Assembly: GCA_016717705.1 (NCBI GenBank) | Contig: JADKFD010000003.1 | Span: forward strand, 1-64,000 | DNA: 64,000 bases | DNA from: Rhodanobacteraceae bacterium | GTDB taxonomy: Bacteria > Pseudomonadota > Gammaproteobacteria > Xanthomonadales > SZUA-5 | Reading direction: 5' to 3' | Notes under the pieces: generated by a model | Told to the model about the DNA's origin: nothing | What the model saw: the letters and a program-made list of their open reading frames with translations, nothing else | Databases searched by the model: none | Made by a program: the position numbers and the translations under genes | Shown here: piece after piece, positions 43,175-55,013 of the stretch | Layout of the letters: each line of letters starts with the position of its first letter | Numbering within the stretch: the first letter of the stretch is position 1

Positions 43175-46100
43175 CTAGTTGCGAACAGGCTGGGCCGGAT
43201 CGCCAAACAGCACGACACTGCGGGCTGCGCCTGAATCTGAACCGCCTCCACCGAGCGCGTGCAACTGAGCCTGCAGCAAGGCGTCACCAATGGTTTTCAC
43301 TGTCCCGGGTGCTTCGTCAAGCGCGCCGATGGCAACCAGATTGTGGAAGTCGATAGCCAATGACAGGTGTTCGGCGTCCTCGGCCAATGAAACCGAGCCG
43401 AGCACCGCTGACGCCTTGACCGTCGCTCCCAACATCAACGCGTGAGCCATCGAATCCTGTGCCGGGTCAACGAAGTAGTTGTTCCAGCAGCCCCACTGGG
43501 CAACCACCGCAGGCGCACCGGTCCGCCCCATCGCATTGACCTGCGCGTAGGTGAGGACGTTGTCGAAACCCCACCGATTGGGCGAGGAGTGTCCGATGTA
43601 GCTCACCCAGTCGACGCTTCCCGAGACTGCCGACTGAACTGCCGCGGCCGCGGTAGTCGACATGGTCGCCACCCACCAGCAGGACATAACGCGCGGCCTG
43701 CTGAGCGGCGATGAAGTCCTTGATCGCCGAAGGCCGGCGCTCGTGGTTGGAGTAGGCGGCATAGATCTCGTCAGTGAGCGACGGCAACCGTCATTCCGGC
43801 GACTTTGCTGGAGTGAAATCAACGGGCCCAGATGATCGACGAACTGCGGGTGGGCAATAATCGTAATCCGCCGCCTGCGGCGAAATTGCGGTTGCAGCGG
43901 GCTCGACCGGCGGCTGGCCGATGGACGCAATCTGCGCCCCCACCCAAGCAGTCACCGTCTGCTTCAGCAGCGGCGTTCCGCTCTGGCGCTCCATCCGTCG
44001 GACGCCATCGACCCCATCGGTCCAGAACACAGACCCTTCTGTGCCGCCCGAGATCGAAAAGCCTTCCTCTGTCTCGAACCCAACTTGGGTAACCACGTCG
44101 GAAACGGCCGCACCGAGCGCGCCATGGCTACTGATTCCGCCATCGAACGCCGACGCTGCGGAATAGCAACGCTAAAGCCGTCAAGATAAACGACCGTGGA
44201 AGGATGTCCCGCGTTGCGCATGACGCGCAACGTCAGCGTGTTGGAGGACCGCAAGCCGCCGTCTGGAACGCTGAAAGAAATGGTCTCGGGGCGAATACCG
44301 TCGAAGGTTTGCGCGGCACGCAACGTGCCATTGACCAGAATCTCGACGCTGTGATCATCGCCAGACTCGGGGTGATCGAGCCCTCCAAAGAGGTCGACAT
44401 CGATTGTCACTGCTCCGGGCAGACGATTCGGCAGCACGAAGCTCCGTGTCAAGGAAACTGATTGCCGGTCGTTGACAGGCGTTGGTCGTACCAGGGATTG
44501 GCGATCGGGGATGATGGTTCGTAGAGTGAGTTGGTCTCGAATCGCTTGCTGGCGACAATGGTTCGCGAAGCGGGCGCAGCATCAGCCCAGGAGCCCGCCA
44601 GAACTGGTTGTGCTGACGCCGGATCCAATTTGATCTCGTAGCGCGCGCCGCGTCGTATGGACTTTCCGACTCCTTGCCTACCCACTCGATAAAGCTCGAC
44701 GCGCCCCAGGTGCTGCCGCCGCCAATGTGGCGCAGCACAGATTCGCCATTCGTTCGGACTGCGATCGAAGCTGCCGGTGACCCTGTGAAATCGACTCCGG
44801 CTGCGACCAACTGCGCATGTTGCACGCGCTGGATCCCGTTTGTCGCAACACGGGCGATGGCGACTTGCGTGCTGCCGCGGGCACTGGAAATCGTGAACTG
44901 GCTGTTCTCCGCGGCGACACGCTGCCAGTCGATCAACGGCTTGGTCAATCGACCACCCATCTCGCTGCCCACTCGAACTGGAGCGTGGTTGCGGCGCTGA
45001 CCACGGATGTCGATGTCGACTATCCTGATCTCTTCGACATCGGGTGCCTCGGGAACCACTGCCGATAGCTTTCTCCCGCGAAGCTACTCCTGGCGCGGAC
45101 TGCTCAGTGCCGGACCCAGGTCACGCCACGCCCCGCCCGAAGCGCGGCCCTGAACCAGAAGTGCCGAATGCCCGACCTCGAGTTCCGTGGAGAGCGCGAC
45201 TTCAAGTAATTGGCCCTGACGGTGTGCGGAGACGTATTCCAAGGTCACGGGGTTGTCGCCAAGTCTCCGGTGAACAGGACCATGGACAAATCTTCCAAAG
45301 CAGGGTGTCCGCGGGCCCCACCCCGTGAGTCCTCGTCGACTTCCACCTGAACCGTGACCTGATTGCCGACAACGCTTACACCGGAATTGCCGGTGAGCGT
45401 GCTACATCGGCGCAACCAACCGCCATCCGCTTCGGCGCGTGTGCGGAAACCATAAAAGGGTCGGAAGCTGCTCGCTACCGGGAGCGTCGCAGGATTGTTC
45501 ATCGTCACCGTTTCGGCACTGGCCGCACAGCTATCGAGGTTCTTCCCGGCGAAAGCGCCCGTGAACAGTCCCACCGGGCTGCGGTATTCGTCAGGGGTTG
45601 TAAAGCAGGACATCAAGCCCTGATTCGATTGTAATGAACCCGAGCGCCCTGCGGCTGCCAACCCCAAACACGGAACCGCCCGGCGCACGCGTGAGAGCTC
45701 AATCGCAGCGTCGAAACCGGATGCTGTGATCGAGACCGTCGAGGTCGTCATGAACGGAGCACTTGGGCCGGTCAATTGGGCTGGCGGCCCGACTCCGGTA
45801 TTGAGGTTGGCCCTTCGTTGTTCATGGTTTGCACCATGGACAGGACGACCGGCGCACCAGCAAATGCGGTCGCAAACTGACCGGTGTGTGAGCGGATGCT
45901 GGCGCCGGTTCGCACTGCAATTGGGAACCAACGCAGCGCCACCAACCGCATTCTCGCCCTCAGCCGCCACGGCGAGCGGGAATGCCGCAGGATTATAAAC
46001 AATCGAAGTCGTATTTATCACACCCACCTTGACCAGCGGCCCGATATTCGGATCGAACGGAGCACTGTTGAGAGGAAGGCGATATTCACCGGGCAACGCA

Positions 46101-46464
46101 GCGATCCATGAAAGCCCGGCCATCGCCGCGCCAGCTCCGGTCGAGTTTGGCGCTTCGACCTGAAATGACCTCAAAGCTCGTTGTGGTGACGTTTCGATGC
46201 GCACAGTGCCGGCGGATCGCCACCCCTGACCACTCGGCAAAATGACGACAACCGAATCGCTTCGAAAGCAACAGGAAGTTCACGATGGTGAAAGCATTAT
46301 TGGTTACAAGGGTGGCAGGCAAGGATACTCGTCCTGACTTGAAGCCCTGGCGTACCGGGGAACGTTCCCCCCTCGCTCTTCGGTTGCACTTCCTTCCGCA
46401 TTGGCGGTCACGCTGATCGACAACAAGCTTGCGGCTGTCAAGAGTCCGAGGAGAGGCGAATCAT
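43175..46464 (-). pseudogene. Secreted gingipain-like (peptidase C25) protein, many frame changes
   Basis: Pieces in three frames assemble into a protein of about 1,090 residues. The start is ATG at 46464 with AAAGAGG seven bases upstream; a signal peptide (LLGLLTAASLLSISVTANA) follows after a frame change. The central part has beta-rich prodomain pieces (FTISSARGSTQVAIARVATN). The catalytic part shows EIYAAYSNHERRPSAIKDFI, ARYVLLVGGDH, VSYIGHSSPNRWGFDN with the catalytic His and VVAQWGCWNNYFVDPAQDSM with the Cys. The C-terminus is AARSVVLFGDPAQPVRN. At least six indels are needed. Family C25 is typical of Bacteroidetes but occurs in proteobacteria. Confidence 0.7.
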
Positions 46465-46648
46465 GATGTACCTCTTTCCGTGCACGCGTGAAACACTCAT
46501 GGTAGCTGACTTCGGTGACAGCGGCCACCCCAAATTATCGAGACCCAGGAATCGCCGACGCGGTGGGCAAGCGCCCGAGTCCGAACTCGCCGACCGGAAG
46601 TTCAACTGATTCCACGCCTATCGGCGCACGACGCTCGACTCCCGCCTT

Positions 46649-48528
46649 CTAGCTCAGCAACTCCTTCCCCGCAGCAACATCGCGACAATCCATTTGCTGC
46701 AGGTTCATCGCAGATCCCAGCGCGCGGATCCAGACACCAAAGCCGCGCAAAGCCCAGTCAGTCATTGCGTCTCGCGCCACCGGAGGGCGTCCGGATGCAC
46801 GTAGCGCTCAAAGTGTCGCGGCGCAGCGTCCTCGATGCACCCATGGATCACGCTACCGGCTTGCGCGCATCCCGTCTCGTAGAAGCGCGACATGTTCCCG
46901 CATTTTTCCGCCATGTGACATGGTCTGGCAGGCGTCCAACGAGGGCATTTCGACCGCCCACTTGTACGTGCCCCTGCGCCAGCTCATGGAGGTCGGCAGC
47001 GTCAGCATCAGCTCGATCATGTCTGGATCGGCATAGGTTTGCCGCACTTCGAGGCCACAGCGCTCGGCGAAGAAGCTCTCCATCCCGTCGAGAGCGGAGA
47101 TGCCGCCGAAGACGTTCGCGGCTTGCTCGGGCCTTGGCCAGGCGCGAAAGCGCGAGCGCTCAGCACCCAGGATCTCCCGGTAGCGGTCGTGCCAACGTGG
47201 CTGCAGCCATGGCGGCGGCGTTGACTGCGAGAGGGAAAAAGCGACGAGCGGCCGCGCGCCAGCCACCGTCGCGCCAGAGCGCTCGTGGGCCCTGCAGCGA
47301 TGAGGTAACGAAAATTGGAGACCATGTCTCCAATGCGCTGTACGCAATGCGTTGATCAGCCACGTGCTGCGGTTTGCACAGCCCATCACCCATGTAGCCG
47401 CCCAGGACCGTATCGACCCCCGCCCGCGGCAAGTCCGCGATAGAGTGCCATTTTCAGTTCACGGTACATTTGACGAATATGGCGAACCCGGGAAAACGAG
47501 GCGCTCGCCATCGAACCCATGGGCACATACAAAGTCCGCCTCGATAGAAACATTCTCCAAACCAAAGTGTGCGCACAGCGAGCGAGTGACAGCACGCTCG
47601 TCCATTTCCGGCAACGTCGACGACCCAAACGTAATCGCCAGTGGCGGCAGTGGCACCTGCGGCAAGAAAGCCAACACACTCGTCGAGTCGATGCCACTAC
47701 TGAGGCTCAATCCAATTCGCCCCGCGCCTCGCAACTGCGGGCACAAGCTATTCCGAGCGAATCCCGAATTGCCGCAATCGCCTGCTCGTCGCTTATATGA
47801 GCATGAAGTCTATTCGGCGCAGGAATCTCGGCATCGATTTGTGTCGCGTCGCGTGTCAGCACGATACCAGCGCCGGGCATGACTTGATGAATGTCAGCGA
47901 AAACCGAACGGTCCAGCGGCGGTTGCAACAGCCCGAAATAGCAACAACAAGTAGTCGTCGCAGAACTTCCCGGCCGGGAAAGCGATGGATGCGCCAGGAG
48001 AATATGGTCATAGGACGCCAACAGCAGACCGTTGGCGACCCGCGAAGGGGTTAAGCTACAGTGGTCGATGACTCCAGCCAATCGCGACGCAAGAGCACTC
48101 TTCCGGGCGTGATGTCTATCGAGGCATGCGGCGTCTTCGGCGGGCACGGCCGATGGAATCCTCGCGTCACTAACCACCAGCAGCGTGATCTGCCGATTCC
48201 CGCCGCAGGGACCGAGGCGACGTGGCACGGTTGCTAACCGACGTTGCAAAGTATCCGGCCCTGAAACCGTGCGCAAGGTGCCGGGCATGGATGCGCGCAG
48301 CTGACCCACACAGGGGCTTGGCCGTAAACGTGTGGATCCGGCTGGGCGCCAGTAAATCGACGGAGCAGAGAAGTACTGGCAAGTATTTACCCTTCGACAG
48401 TGTCGGGATTCGAAGCATACCAACCGTCGATCGGGACCGTCCGCTGGAAGCGGAGCCACGACGGGCGACGACCTGCCCATCGGGATCCACAACGAGACCA
48501 GAAAGCCGGCATCACCAACGCGCGCCAT
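46649..48528 (-). pseudogene. Asparagine-synthase-type (lasso cyclase-like) protein, many frame changes
   Basis: Read across frames, about 620 residues. The N-terminal half is a glutaminase-like domain (FADIHQVMPGAGIVL then EQAIAAIRDSLG). The synthetase domain has the ATP pyrophosphatase loop GLSLSSGIDSTSVLA, VLGGYMGDGL, and a C-terminal part YADPDMIELMLTLPTS...RGTYKWA like lasso cyclases (McjC) and AsnB. The start is taken as ATG at 48528 (MARVGDAGFLVSL). Frame changes occur every 100-200 bases (for example near 48490, 48430, 47710, 47440, 47230, 46840). In a lasso pathway it would adenylate the ring Asp/Glu and close the macrolactam. Confidence 0.65.
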
Positions 48529-48635
48529 CGCGCCGATTGGCTTTGTTGACGAAGTGCGTTCCCCAGAAACGCGGACTGTCCCCACAGCGCCGTCCTGCCG
48601 ATCATCCGCGCCCCAGTAGTTGATGCGCTTCCCCC

Positions 48636-50237
<1,602 letters not shown>

Positions 50238-50325
50238 GGCGGCTTCGCTGCAGCGGGGGGGACTGTGCTGCCCACCAGACCAGCTCGCGGGGCGCCCCGG
50301 CACAGGTGAAGCGAAGCCAAGCTCA

Positions 50326-50413
50326 GTAGCCCGATGTATGCGCGCGAGCGCATTCACCGGGTGCTTGCCGCGAGTCCGAGCCGGTGAACGGCTGCGCCGT
50401 ACATCGGCCTACC
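50326..50413. repeat. Palindromic intergenic repeat, family 4
   Basis: GTAGCCCGATGTATGCGCGC...ATTCACCGGG faces CCGGTGAACGGCTGCGCCGT...ATCGGCCTACC between the converging prfC and permease genes. Confidence 0.8.
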
Positions 50414-50465
50414 AGAGCTGCGCATCCGCACTGCCAGCCCTCCCAGCGGGGGCTCGGCACTCCCG

Positions 50466-51761
50466 TTAGCGCCGCGGCGCGGACGCCCAGTAGATGACTG
50501 CGCTGATCGCCAGCGCGACGCCAATCGCGATCCACTCCTGCGCGGTCAGCGAGGCCAGGATCACGCCCATCGCCGCAACGCCGATCAGCGGGATCAACGG
50601 CCCGCCGGGGAGATGCATCGGTGTTTCGTGGGTGCGCGAGTCGACCCGTTGCAGGCGCCACGCGGCCAGGCACACGAGCAGATACAGCAGGCCCACAGAG
50701 CCGCCGGACACCAGCGCCAGCGTGGCGAAATCGCCGCTCAGGGCCAGCGCCAGGGCAACTCCGGCATGCACGATCACGCCGATATGCGGGACGCGCGTGC
50801 GCGGATGCACGCGGCCCAAGGCCGCCGGCAGCAAGCCGTCGCGACCGAGGGCGTAGAGCAGGCGCGAGTTTCCCAGGATATTGCCCTGCAGGTAGCCGAG
50901 CATGGAAATGCCGGCGCCGATCAGCAGCAGCGTGAATCCGGGCGCCCATAGCGCCCCGGCAGTGCTCGCAAGGGGCGCCTTGTCGCCGGCCAGCGCGGCG
51001 CCGAGCATGCCCTGGGCGGTCACTTGCAGACCGACGTAGAGCGCGATCACGAACAGGATGGCGATCAACGCGGCGCGCGGCACGGTGCGGCCGGGGTCCT
51101 TCACCTCGCCGGTCGGGACCAGCGCGCTTTCCATGCCCGCGTAGGCGAACAGCACCAGCACCATCGCCTGCCCCCAGTGCTTCCACTCCGGCCATTGCGG
51201 CACCGAAAGCTGTGCCGGGTCGATGAACCAGATGCCGAGCAGCACCAGCAGCACCAGCGGCGTCAGCTTGATCGCCGCCAGCACGCCAATCGCGCGCGCG
51301 CCGAGTTGCACGCCGCGCAGATTCAGGCCGGCGAACAGCGTGAACAGTCCGATCAGCAGCAGCGAGCGACCCAGGGTATCGGCAAATATCGGCCACACCC
51401 GCGCCGCCTGATCGACCACCGCTGCGGCGACACCGGCGCATCCGGTGACGTTGGAAAGCCAGGTCAGCGCGCCAAAACCGAAACCAGCAAACGGGCCGAA
51501 GGCTTCGCGACCGTAACTGTAGGGGCCGCCGGTCACGGTGGCGCGACTGCCGGCAGCGGCGAAACACAGTACGACCGGAATCATCAGCAGCGCGCCGAGG
51601 CCGAAGGCATAGGGAGCTGCCGGTCCGAGCGTTGCTGCCAGGCGGCCAGGCAAGGCGAAGATGCCACCGCCGACGATGATGTTGACGATCGCCGCCGCCA
51701 GCAGCAGCGTGCCGAAGGTACGCACCAGCAGTTGTTCGTTGGCGGGAGACGATGAGGTCAC
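50466..51761 (-). CDS. APC-family amino-acid permease
   Basis: A 431-residue membrane protein with about twelve helices. The APC helix-1 motif is NIIVGGGIFALPGRLA, followed by GGPYSYGREAFGPFAG and, in the middle, LVLFAYAGMESALVPTGEVK DPGRTVPRA-type sequence (FAYAGMESALVPTGEVKDPG), typical of amino-acid/polyamine/organocation transporters. The substrate is not predictable. It starts at GTG 51761. Complete and undisturbed. Confidence 0.9.
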   Translation of the reverse strand: MTSSSPANEQLLVRTFGTLLLAAAIVNIIVGGGIFALPGRLAATLGPAAPYAFGLGALLMIPVVLCFAAAGSRATVTGGPYSYGREAFGPFAGFGFGALTWLSNVTGCAGVAAAVVDQAARVWPIFADTLGRSLLLIGLFTLFAGLNLRGVQLGARAIGVLAAIKLTPLVLLVLLGIWFIDPAQLSVPQWPEWKHWGQAMVLVLFAYAGMESALVPTGEVKDPGRTVPRAALIAILFVIALYVGLQVTAQGMLGAALAGDKAPLASTAGALWAPGFTLLLIGAGISMLGYLQGNILGNSRLLYALGRDGLLPAALGRVHPRTRVPHIGVIVHAGVALALALSGDFATLALVSGGSVGLLYLLVCLAAWRLQRVDSRTHETPMHLPGGPLIPLIGVAAMGVILASLTAQEWIAIGVALAISAVIYWASAPRR

Positions 51762-51914
51762 GAGGGCTCCGGTGGCATGCGCGCGAGGGAGGCGAGCATG
51801 TCACGGCGACGCGAGCAGGCCAGGGCCGCTGGCCGCCGCGCCGCCGATTGCCGAAGAGCGGCGCCAGCGGCGGCCTCCAAAGGCGGGCGCGGGTTGCATC
51901 CCGGGCAGAAAGCT

Positions 51915-51998
51915 AGCCGGTGAATCCGCGCCGCGCATTCACCGGTGACTTGCGGTCGCCTGAGCCGGTGAACCGCTGCGCGGTACACCGGCCTACCA
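51915..51998. repeat. Palindromic intergenic repeat, family 4
   Basis: AGCCGGTGAATCCGCGCCGC...ATTCACCGG and GAGCCGGTGAACCGCTGCGC...ACCGGCCTACC in the gap between the permease and metB. Confidence 0.75.
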
Positions 51999-52006
51999 AT
52001 GCCTGC

Positions 52007-53194
52007 TCACGCCGCCCGACGCAACTGCCCTGCCCCGACCTGCTCGGCGCGGTCCAGGCCGGCCAGCAGATCGGCCTTGAGATCGGCGAGTTCTTCGATA
52101 CCCACCGACAGCCGCAGCAGGCGATCGCTGATGCCGGCCACCGCGCGTGCCTCCGGGGTCATCGAGGCGTGGGTCATGGTTGCCGGGTGGGCGATGAGGC
52201 TTTCCACGCCACCCAGCGATTCGGCCAGCGAATAGCAGCGCAGGCCATCGAGCAACGCGCGCACTTGCGCTTCGCCACCGTGCAACTCGAAGCTCAGCAT
52301 GGCGCCGAAGCCGCGCTGCTGGCGACGCGCCAACTCATGGCCCGGGTCGTTCGTGAGTCCAGGGAAGTAGACGCGGTCGACGATTGGATGATCGGCCAGG
52401 GCCTGCGCCAGTTCCTGCGCATTCTCGCCATGCACGCGCAAACGTGCGGACAGGGTGCGCACGCCGCGCAGCGTCAGATAGCTGTCGAAGGGTGCGCCGG
52501 CCAGACCCAGGCAGTTGTTCCACCACGCCAGTTCGTCATGCACGACGCGATCCTTGCTGACGATCGCGCCGCCGACGACGTCGCTGTGGCCGTTGATGTA
52601 CTTGGTGGTCGAATGCAGCACCAGATCGGCACCCAGCGCCAGCGGCTGCTGCCAGACCGGCGACAGAAAGGTGTTGTCGACCAGCACGCGCGTGCCATGG
52701 CGATGCGCCAGCGCCGACAGCGCGCTGATATCGACCACGCGCAGCAGCGGGTTGCTCGGCGTTTCGATCCACAGCAGGTCGACCTTTTCGGCGAATGCCG
52801 CCTGGACCGCCGCCAGATCGCCCTGATCGATCAGCTTGAGGCGAAAGCGGCCGCGCTGGGCCAGGGTGTCGAACAAGCGCCAGGTGCCGCCATAGCAATC
52901 GTGCGGCGCCACCAGCAGACCGCCTTCGGGCACCAGTTGCAGCGCCAGGGTCACCGCCGCCATGCCGGTGCAGGTCACGACCGCCGCAGCACCACCTTCG
53001 AGATCGGCCAGCGCGTTGGCCAGCGCATCGCGGGTGGGATTGCCCGAGCGCGTGTAGTCGTACTGGCGCGGCTTGGCGTAGCCCTGGAAGCTGAAATTGC
53101 TCGACAGGCACAGCGGCGGCACGATCGCGCCGTGCGCCTTGTCGCTGTCGATGGCGGCACGGACGGCGGTGGTGGTCTGGCTACACTGGCTCAC
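52007..53194 (-). CDS. metB: Cystathionine gamma-synthase
   Basis: A 395-residue PLP enzyme joining an O-acylhomoserine with cysteine in methionine synthesis. Lys198 in LHSTTKYINGHSDVVGG binds PLP, at the same number as in E. coli MetB. Also seen are YDYTRSGNPTRDALANALAD, TCTGMAAVTLAL and SLGGVESLIAHPATMTHASM with SVGIEELADL. The start is GTG at 53194. Tandem MetJ-like boxes are about 40 bases upstream. The closely related cystathionine gamma-lyase/MetZ cannot be fully excluded. Confidence 0.9.
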   Translation of the reverse strand: MSQCSQTTTAVRAAIDSDKAHGAIVPPLCLSSNFSFQGYAKPRQYDYTRSGNPTRDALANALADLEGGAAAVVTCTGMAAVTLALQLVPEGGLLVAPHDCYGGTWRLFDTLAQRGRFRLKLIDQGDLAAVQAAFAEKVDLLWIETPSNPLLRVVDISALSALAHRHGTRVLVDNTFLSPVWQQPLALGADLVLHSTTKYINGHSDVVGGAIVSKDRVVHDELAWWNNCLGLAGAPFDSYLTLRGVRTLSARLRVHGENAQELAQALADHPIVDRVYFPGLTNDPGHELARRQQRGFGAMLSFELHGGEAQVRALLDGLRCYSLAESLGGVESLIAHPATMTHASMTPEARAVAGISDRLLRLSVGIEELADLKADLLAGLDRAEQVGAGQLRRAA

Positions 53195-53234
53195 GGTATG
53201 ACTCCGGCGACGACAAGGGCGTGTCCGGAAGCTT

Positions 53235-53266
53235 AAACGTATAGACGTCTGGACGTCTATACGGCT
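53235..53266 (-). promoter_or_regulatory. Tandem MetJ-like boxes upstream of metB
   Basis: Two adjacent 8-mers AGACGTCT (53243-53250) and GGACGTCT (53251-53258) match the MetJ box AGACGTCT at 8/8 and 7/8. The flanking 8-mers AAACGTAT and ATACGGCT match partly, and the centre is a 24-base palindrome. MetJ binds such tandem arrays and represses met genes with S-adenosylmethionine. No metJ gene is in the window. Confidence 0.75.
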
Positions 53267-53417
53267 CGTTATGAAATTTCAGGCGAGTGAAGAGCGGCGG
53301 CCGGGCAGGTCTGGACCCACAAGAGCCACAAGCGAAAGATCGGGCGCGGATAAACCTCGCTCCCACAAAAGCGCCGCCACGCACACGACCCCGCTACACA
53401 GCGGCAGGCGAGCCGCT

Positions 53418-54074
53418 CTACAACTCGGCCCTGGCCAGCGCCAGCTTGGCGGCGATTTCCTTCTGGCGACCTTCGTCGGCCACTTCACGACCCGGTCGCG
53501 GCGCAGCTGCGGCGGCGTGTTCGAGTACCTTCACCGCTTCCTCATAGCGATCCTGTTCGATCAGGTAGTCGCCATAGAAATAGTTGCTGTCGATGCCATC
53601 CGGGTTGAGCGCCAGGGCCTGCTTGAGCAGTTCCTCGGCCTTGTCGTCATCACCAAATCCCACCGGCCAGCCGGGCACCTGGTAGTAGAGACTGCCGAGG
53701 CTGGTGTAGGCGGAACCTTGCAGTGCGCTGGGGTCGATCTTCATCGCCTCTTCGAAACTGGCCTTGGCCTGCTTGCACAGCTTCAGTGCCCCCATCCCAC
53801 CCTTGGCGCCGGCCCAGGTCGACAGAATGATGCCTTGCCAGATCAGCGGTTCCGGCGCGCCGGCGTTTTTCTGCACGACGCCTTGCGCCTCCTGCGCCAG
53901 ACGCTCGAACTCTGCCGCCTGCTTGTCCTCGGGCGTCTGGTACTTCACCTGCGCCCAGCGCTGCTGCAAGGGCGTCACATCGTCCATCACTTCAGCGAAT
54001 GCGGGCGGCCCGGCAAGCACGGCGAGCAAGCCGATCAGCCCGTAAAGGCGAGACATCTCACTACGATCGTTCAT
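53418..54074 (-). CDS. Exported TPR-repeat protein
   Basis: A 218-residue protein with signal peptide (cleavage after PPAFA). The mature part has tetratricopeptide-like helices: ASFEEAMKIDPSALQGSAYT, AEELLKQALALNPDGIDSNY and YEEAVKVLEHAAAAAP, with SLGSLYYQVPGWPVGFGDDD between, a feature seen in TatT/TRAP-T-associated periplasmic TPR proteins. No partner transporter is nearby, so its role is open. Confidence 0.75.
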   Translation of the reverse strand: MNDRSEMSRLYGLIGLLAVLAGPPAFAEVMDDVTPLQQRWAQVKYQTPEDKQAAEFERLAQEAQGVVQKNAGAPEPLIWQGIILSTWAGAKGGMGALKLCKQAKASFEEAMKIDPSALQGSAYTSLGSLYYQVPGWPVGFGDDDKAEELLKQALALNPDGIDSNYFYGDYLIEQDRYEEAVKVLEHAAAAAPRPGREVADEGRQKEIAAKLALARAEL

Positions 54075-54114
54075 TGTGTTTCTCCTTGAATCAATTCGGA
54101 ATCTGGCAGTGATC

Positions 54115-54201
54115 GTAGGTCAGGTTGCCCGCGATGCGGGCTACGTGACGGTGGCGTTTCGATGTCACGTAGGCCAGGAAGCATGGCCAACGTGACCTAC
54201 G
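54115..54201. repeat. Palindromic intergenic repeat, family 3
   Basis: GTAGGTCAGGTTGCCCGCGA...GGGCTACGTGAC and its partner GTCACGTAGGCC...GGCCAACGTGACCTAC, between the TPR gene and the four-gene operon. Confidence 0.8.
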
Positions 54202-54206
54202 TCCGC

Positions 54207-55013
54207 TCATGGATAACCGTTGCGGCGGGCATCGCCCGCATGCCGGCGGATGGTCGACAACTTGCCGGACATGGCGCGATCCACCAATGCCGGCAGCACG
54301 GCATTGACGCGGATGAACACCTTTTCCGCGAAGCCCATCTGCACCCGCGGTCGGTCGCGTTCAAGCGCGGCGACTACGGTGCTGGCAACCTGTTCCGGCG
54401 TGTCCTCGCCGACCTTGAGCTCGGCATTCATGGCCTTGGCGGCCTCACTGTTCATCGCCGTGCGCGTGCTGCGCGGCGACACGAACAGCAGCCGCGGACC
54501 TTCGCTGCCCAGCTCGCGCGCGAGCGCCTCGGCAAAAGTCCGCAGGCCACCCTTGGCCGCACCATAGGCGGCAAATCCCGGGTGCCCGATCTGGCCCAGC
54601 GTGGAGCCAATCAACACCAGCGCGCTCTGTCCGCGCGGCGCCAGCTTGGGCAGCAGCGCGTGTGTCAGCAGCATCGGAGCGATCAGGTCCATGCCGATCA
54701 GTTTCTCGATCTCGCCCGGGCGCATCTGCTCGAACAGGCCGAAGTGGCCGCCAGCGGCGTTCAGGATCGCACCATCCACCATGCCGCCACTGCTGGCGAA
54801 GTCGACCAGCTGCGCCCGTCCTTCGGCAGTGCTGAGGTCGGCCAGCAGCGAAAGCGTGCCCGCCGGCAGGGTTCGCAGCAACTCCGCCATGCGTCCGGGG
54901 TCGCGGCCATGCACGCGCAGGCGTGCGCCGCGCTGCGCCAGCGCGCGCGCCAGTGCGCCGCCGATGCCACCGGTGGCGCCAGTCACCAGAAAGGTCTGGC
55001 CGGCGAGCTTCAC
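54207..55013 (-). CDS. Short-chain dehydrogenase/reductase, last gene of the operon
   Basis: A 268-residue SDR. The NAD(P) motif is LVTGATGGIGGALARALAQR, the structural ILNAAGG replaces NNAG, and the catalytic triad is Ser in LIGSTLGQIG with Tyr and Lys in FAAYGAAKGGLRTF. The basic RVHGRD after strand 2 suggests NADPH. The start GTG at 55013 overlaps the stop of the upstream gene as GTGA. In this operon it may reduce or oxidise a fatty-chain product. Confidence 0.88.
   Translation of the reverse strand: MKLAGQTFLVTGATGGIGGALARALAQRGARLRVHGRDPGRMAELLRTLPAGTLSLLADLSTAEGRAQLVDFASSGGMVDGAILNAAGGHFGLFEQMRPGEIEKLIGMDLIAPMLLTHALLPKLAPRGQSALVLIGSTLGQIGHPGFAAYGAAKGGLRTFAEALARELGSEGPRLLFVSPRSTRTAMNSEAAKAMNAELKVGEDTPEQVASTVVAALERDRPRVQMGFAEKVFIRVNAVLPALVDRAMSGKLSTIRRHAGDARRNGYP

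Noticed and set aside
43175..46464. C25 peptidase as the lasso leader peptidase
   Set aside because: The protein has a signal peptide and a large extracellular prodomain, so it would not meet a cytoplasmic precursor; kept only as a neighbour of interest.
46765..47355. Plus-strand ORF of 196 codons inside the asparagine-synthase region
   Set aside because: Arg/Ser/Ala-rich with no domain; the minus strand carries recognisable synthetase motifs in the same DNA.
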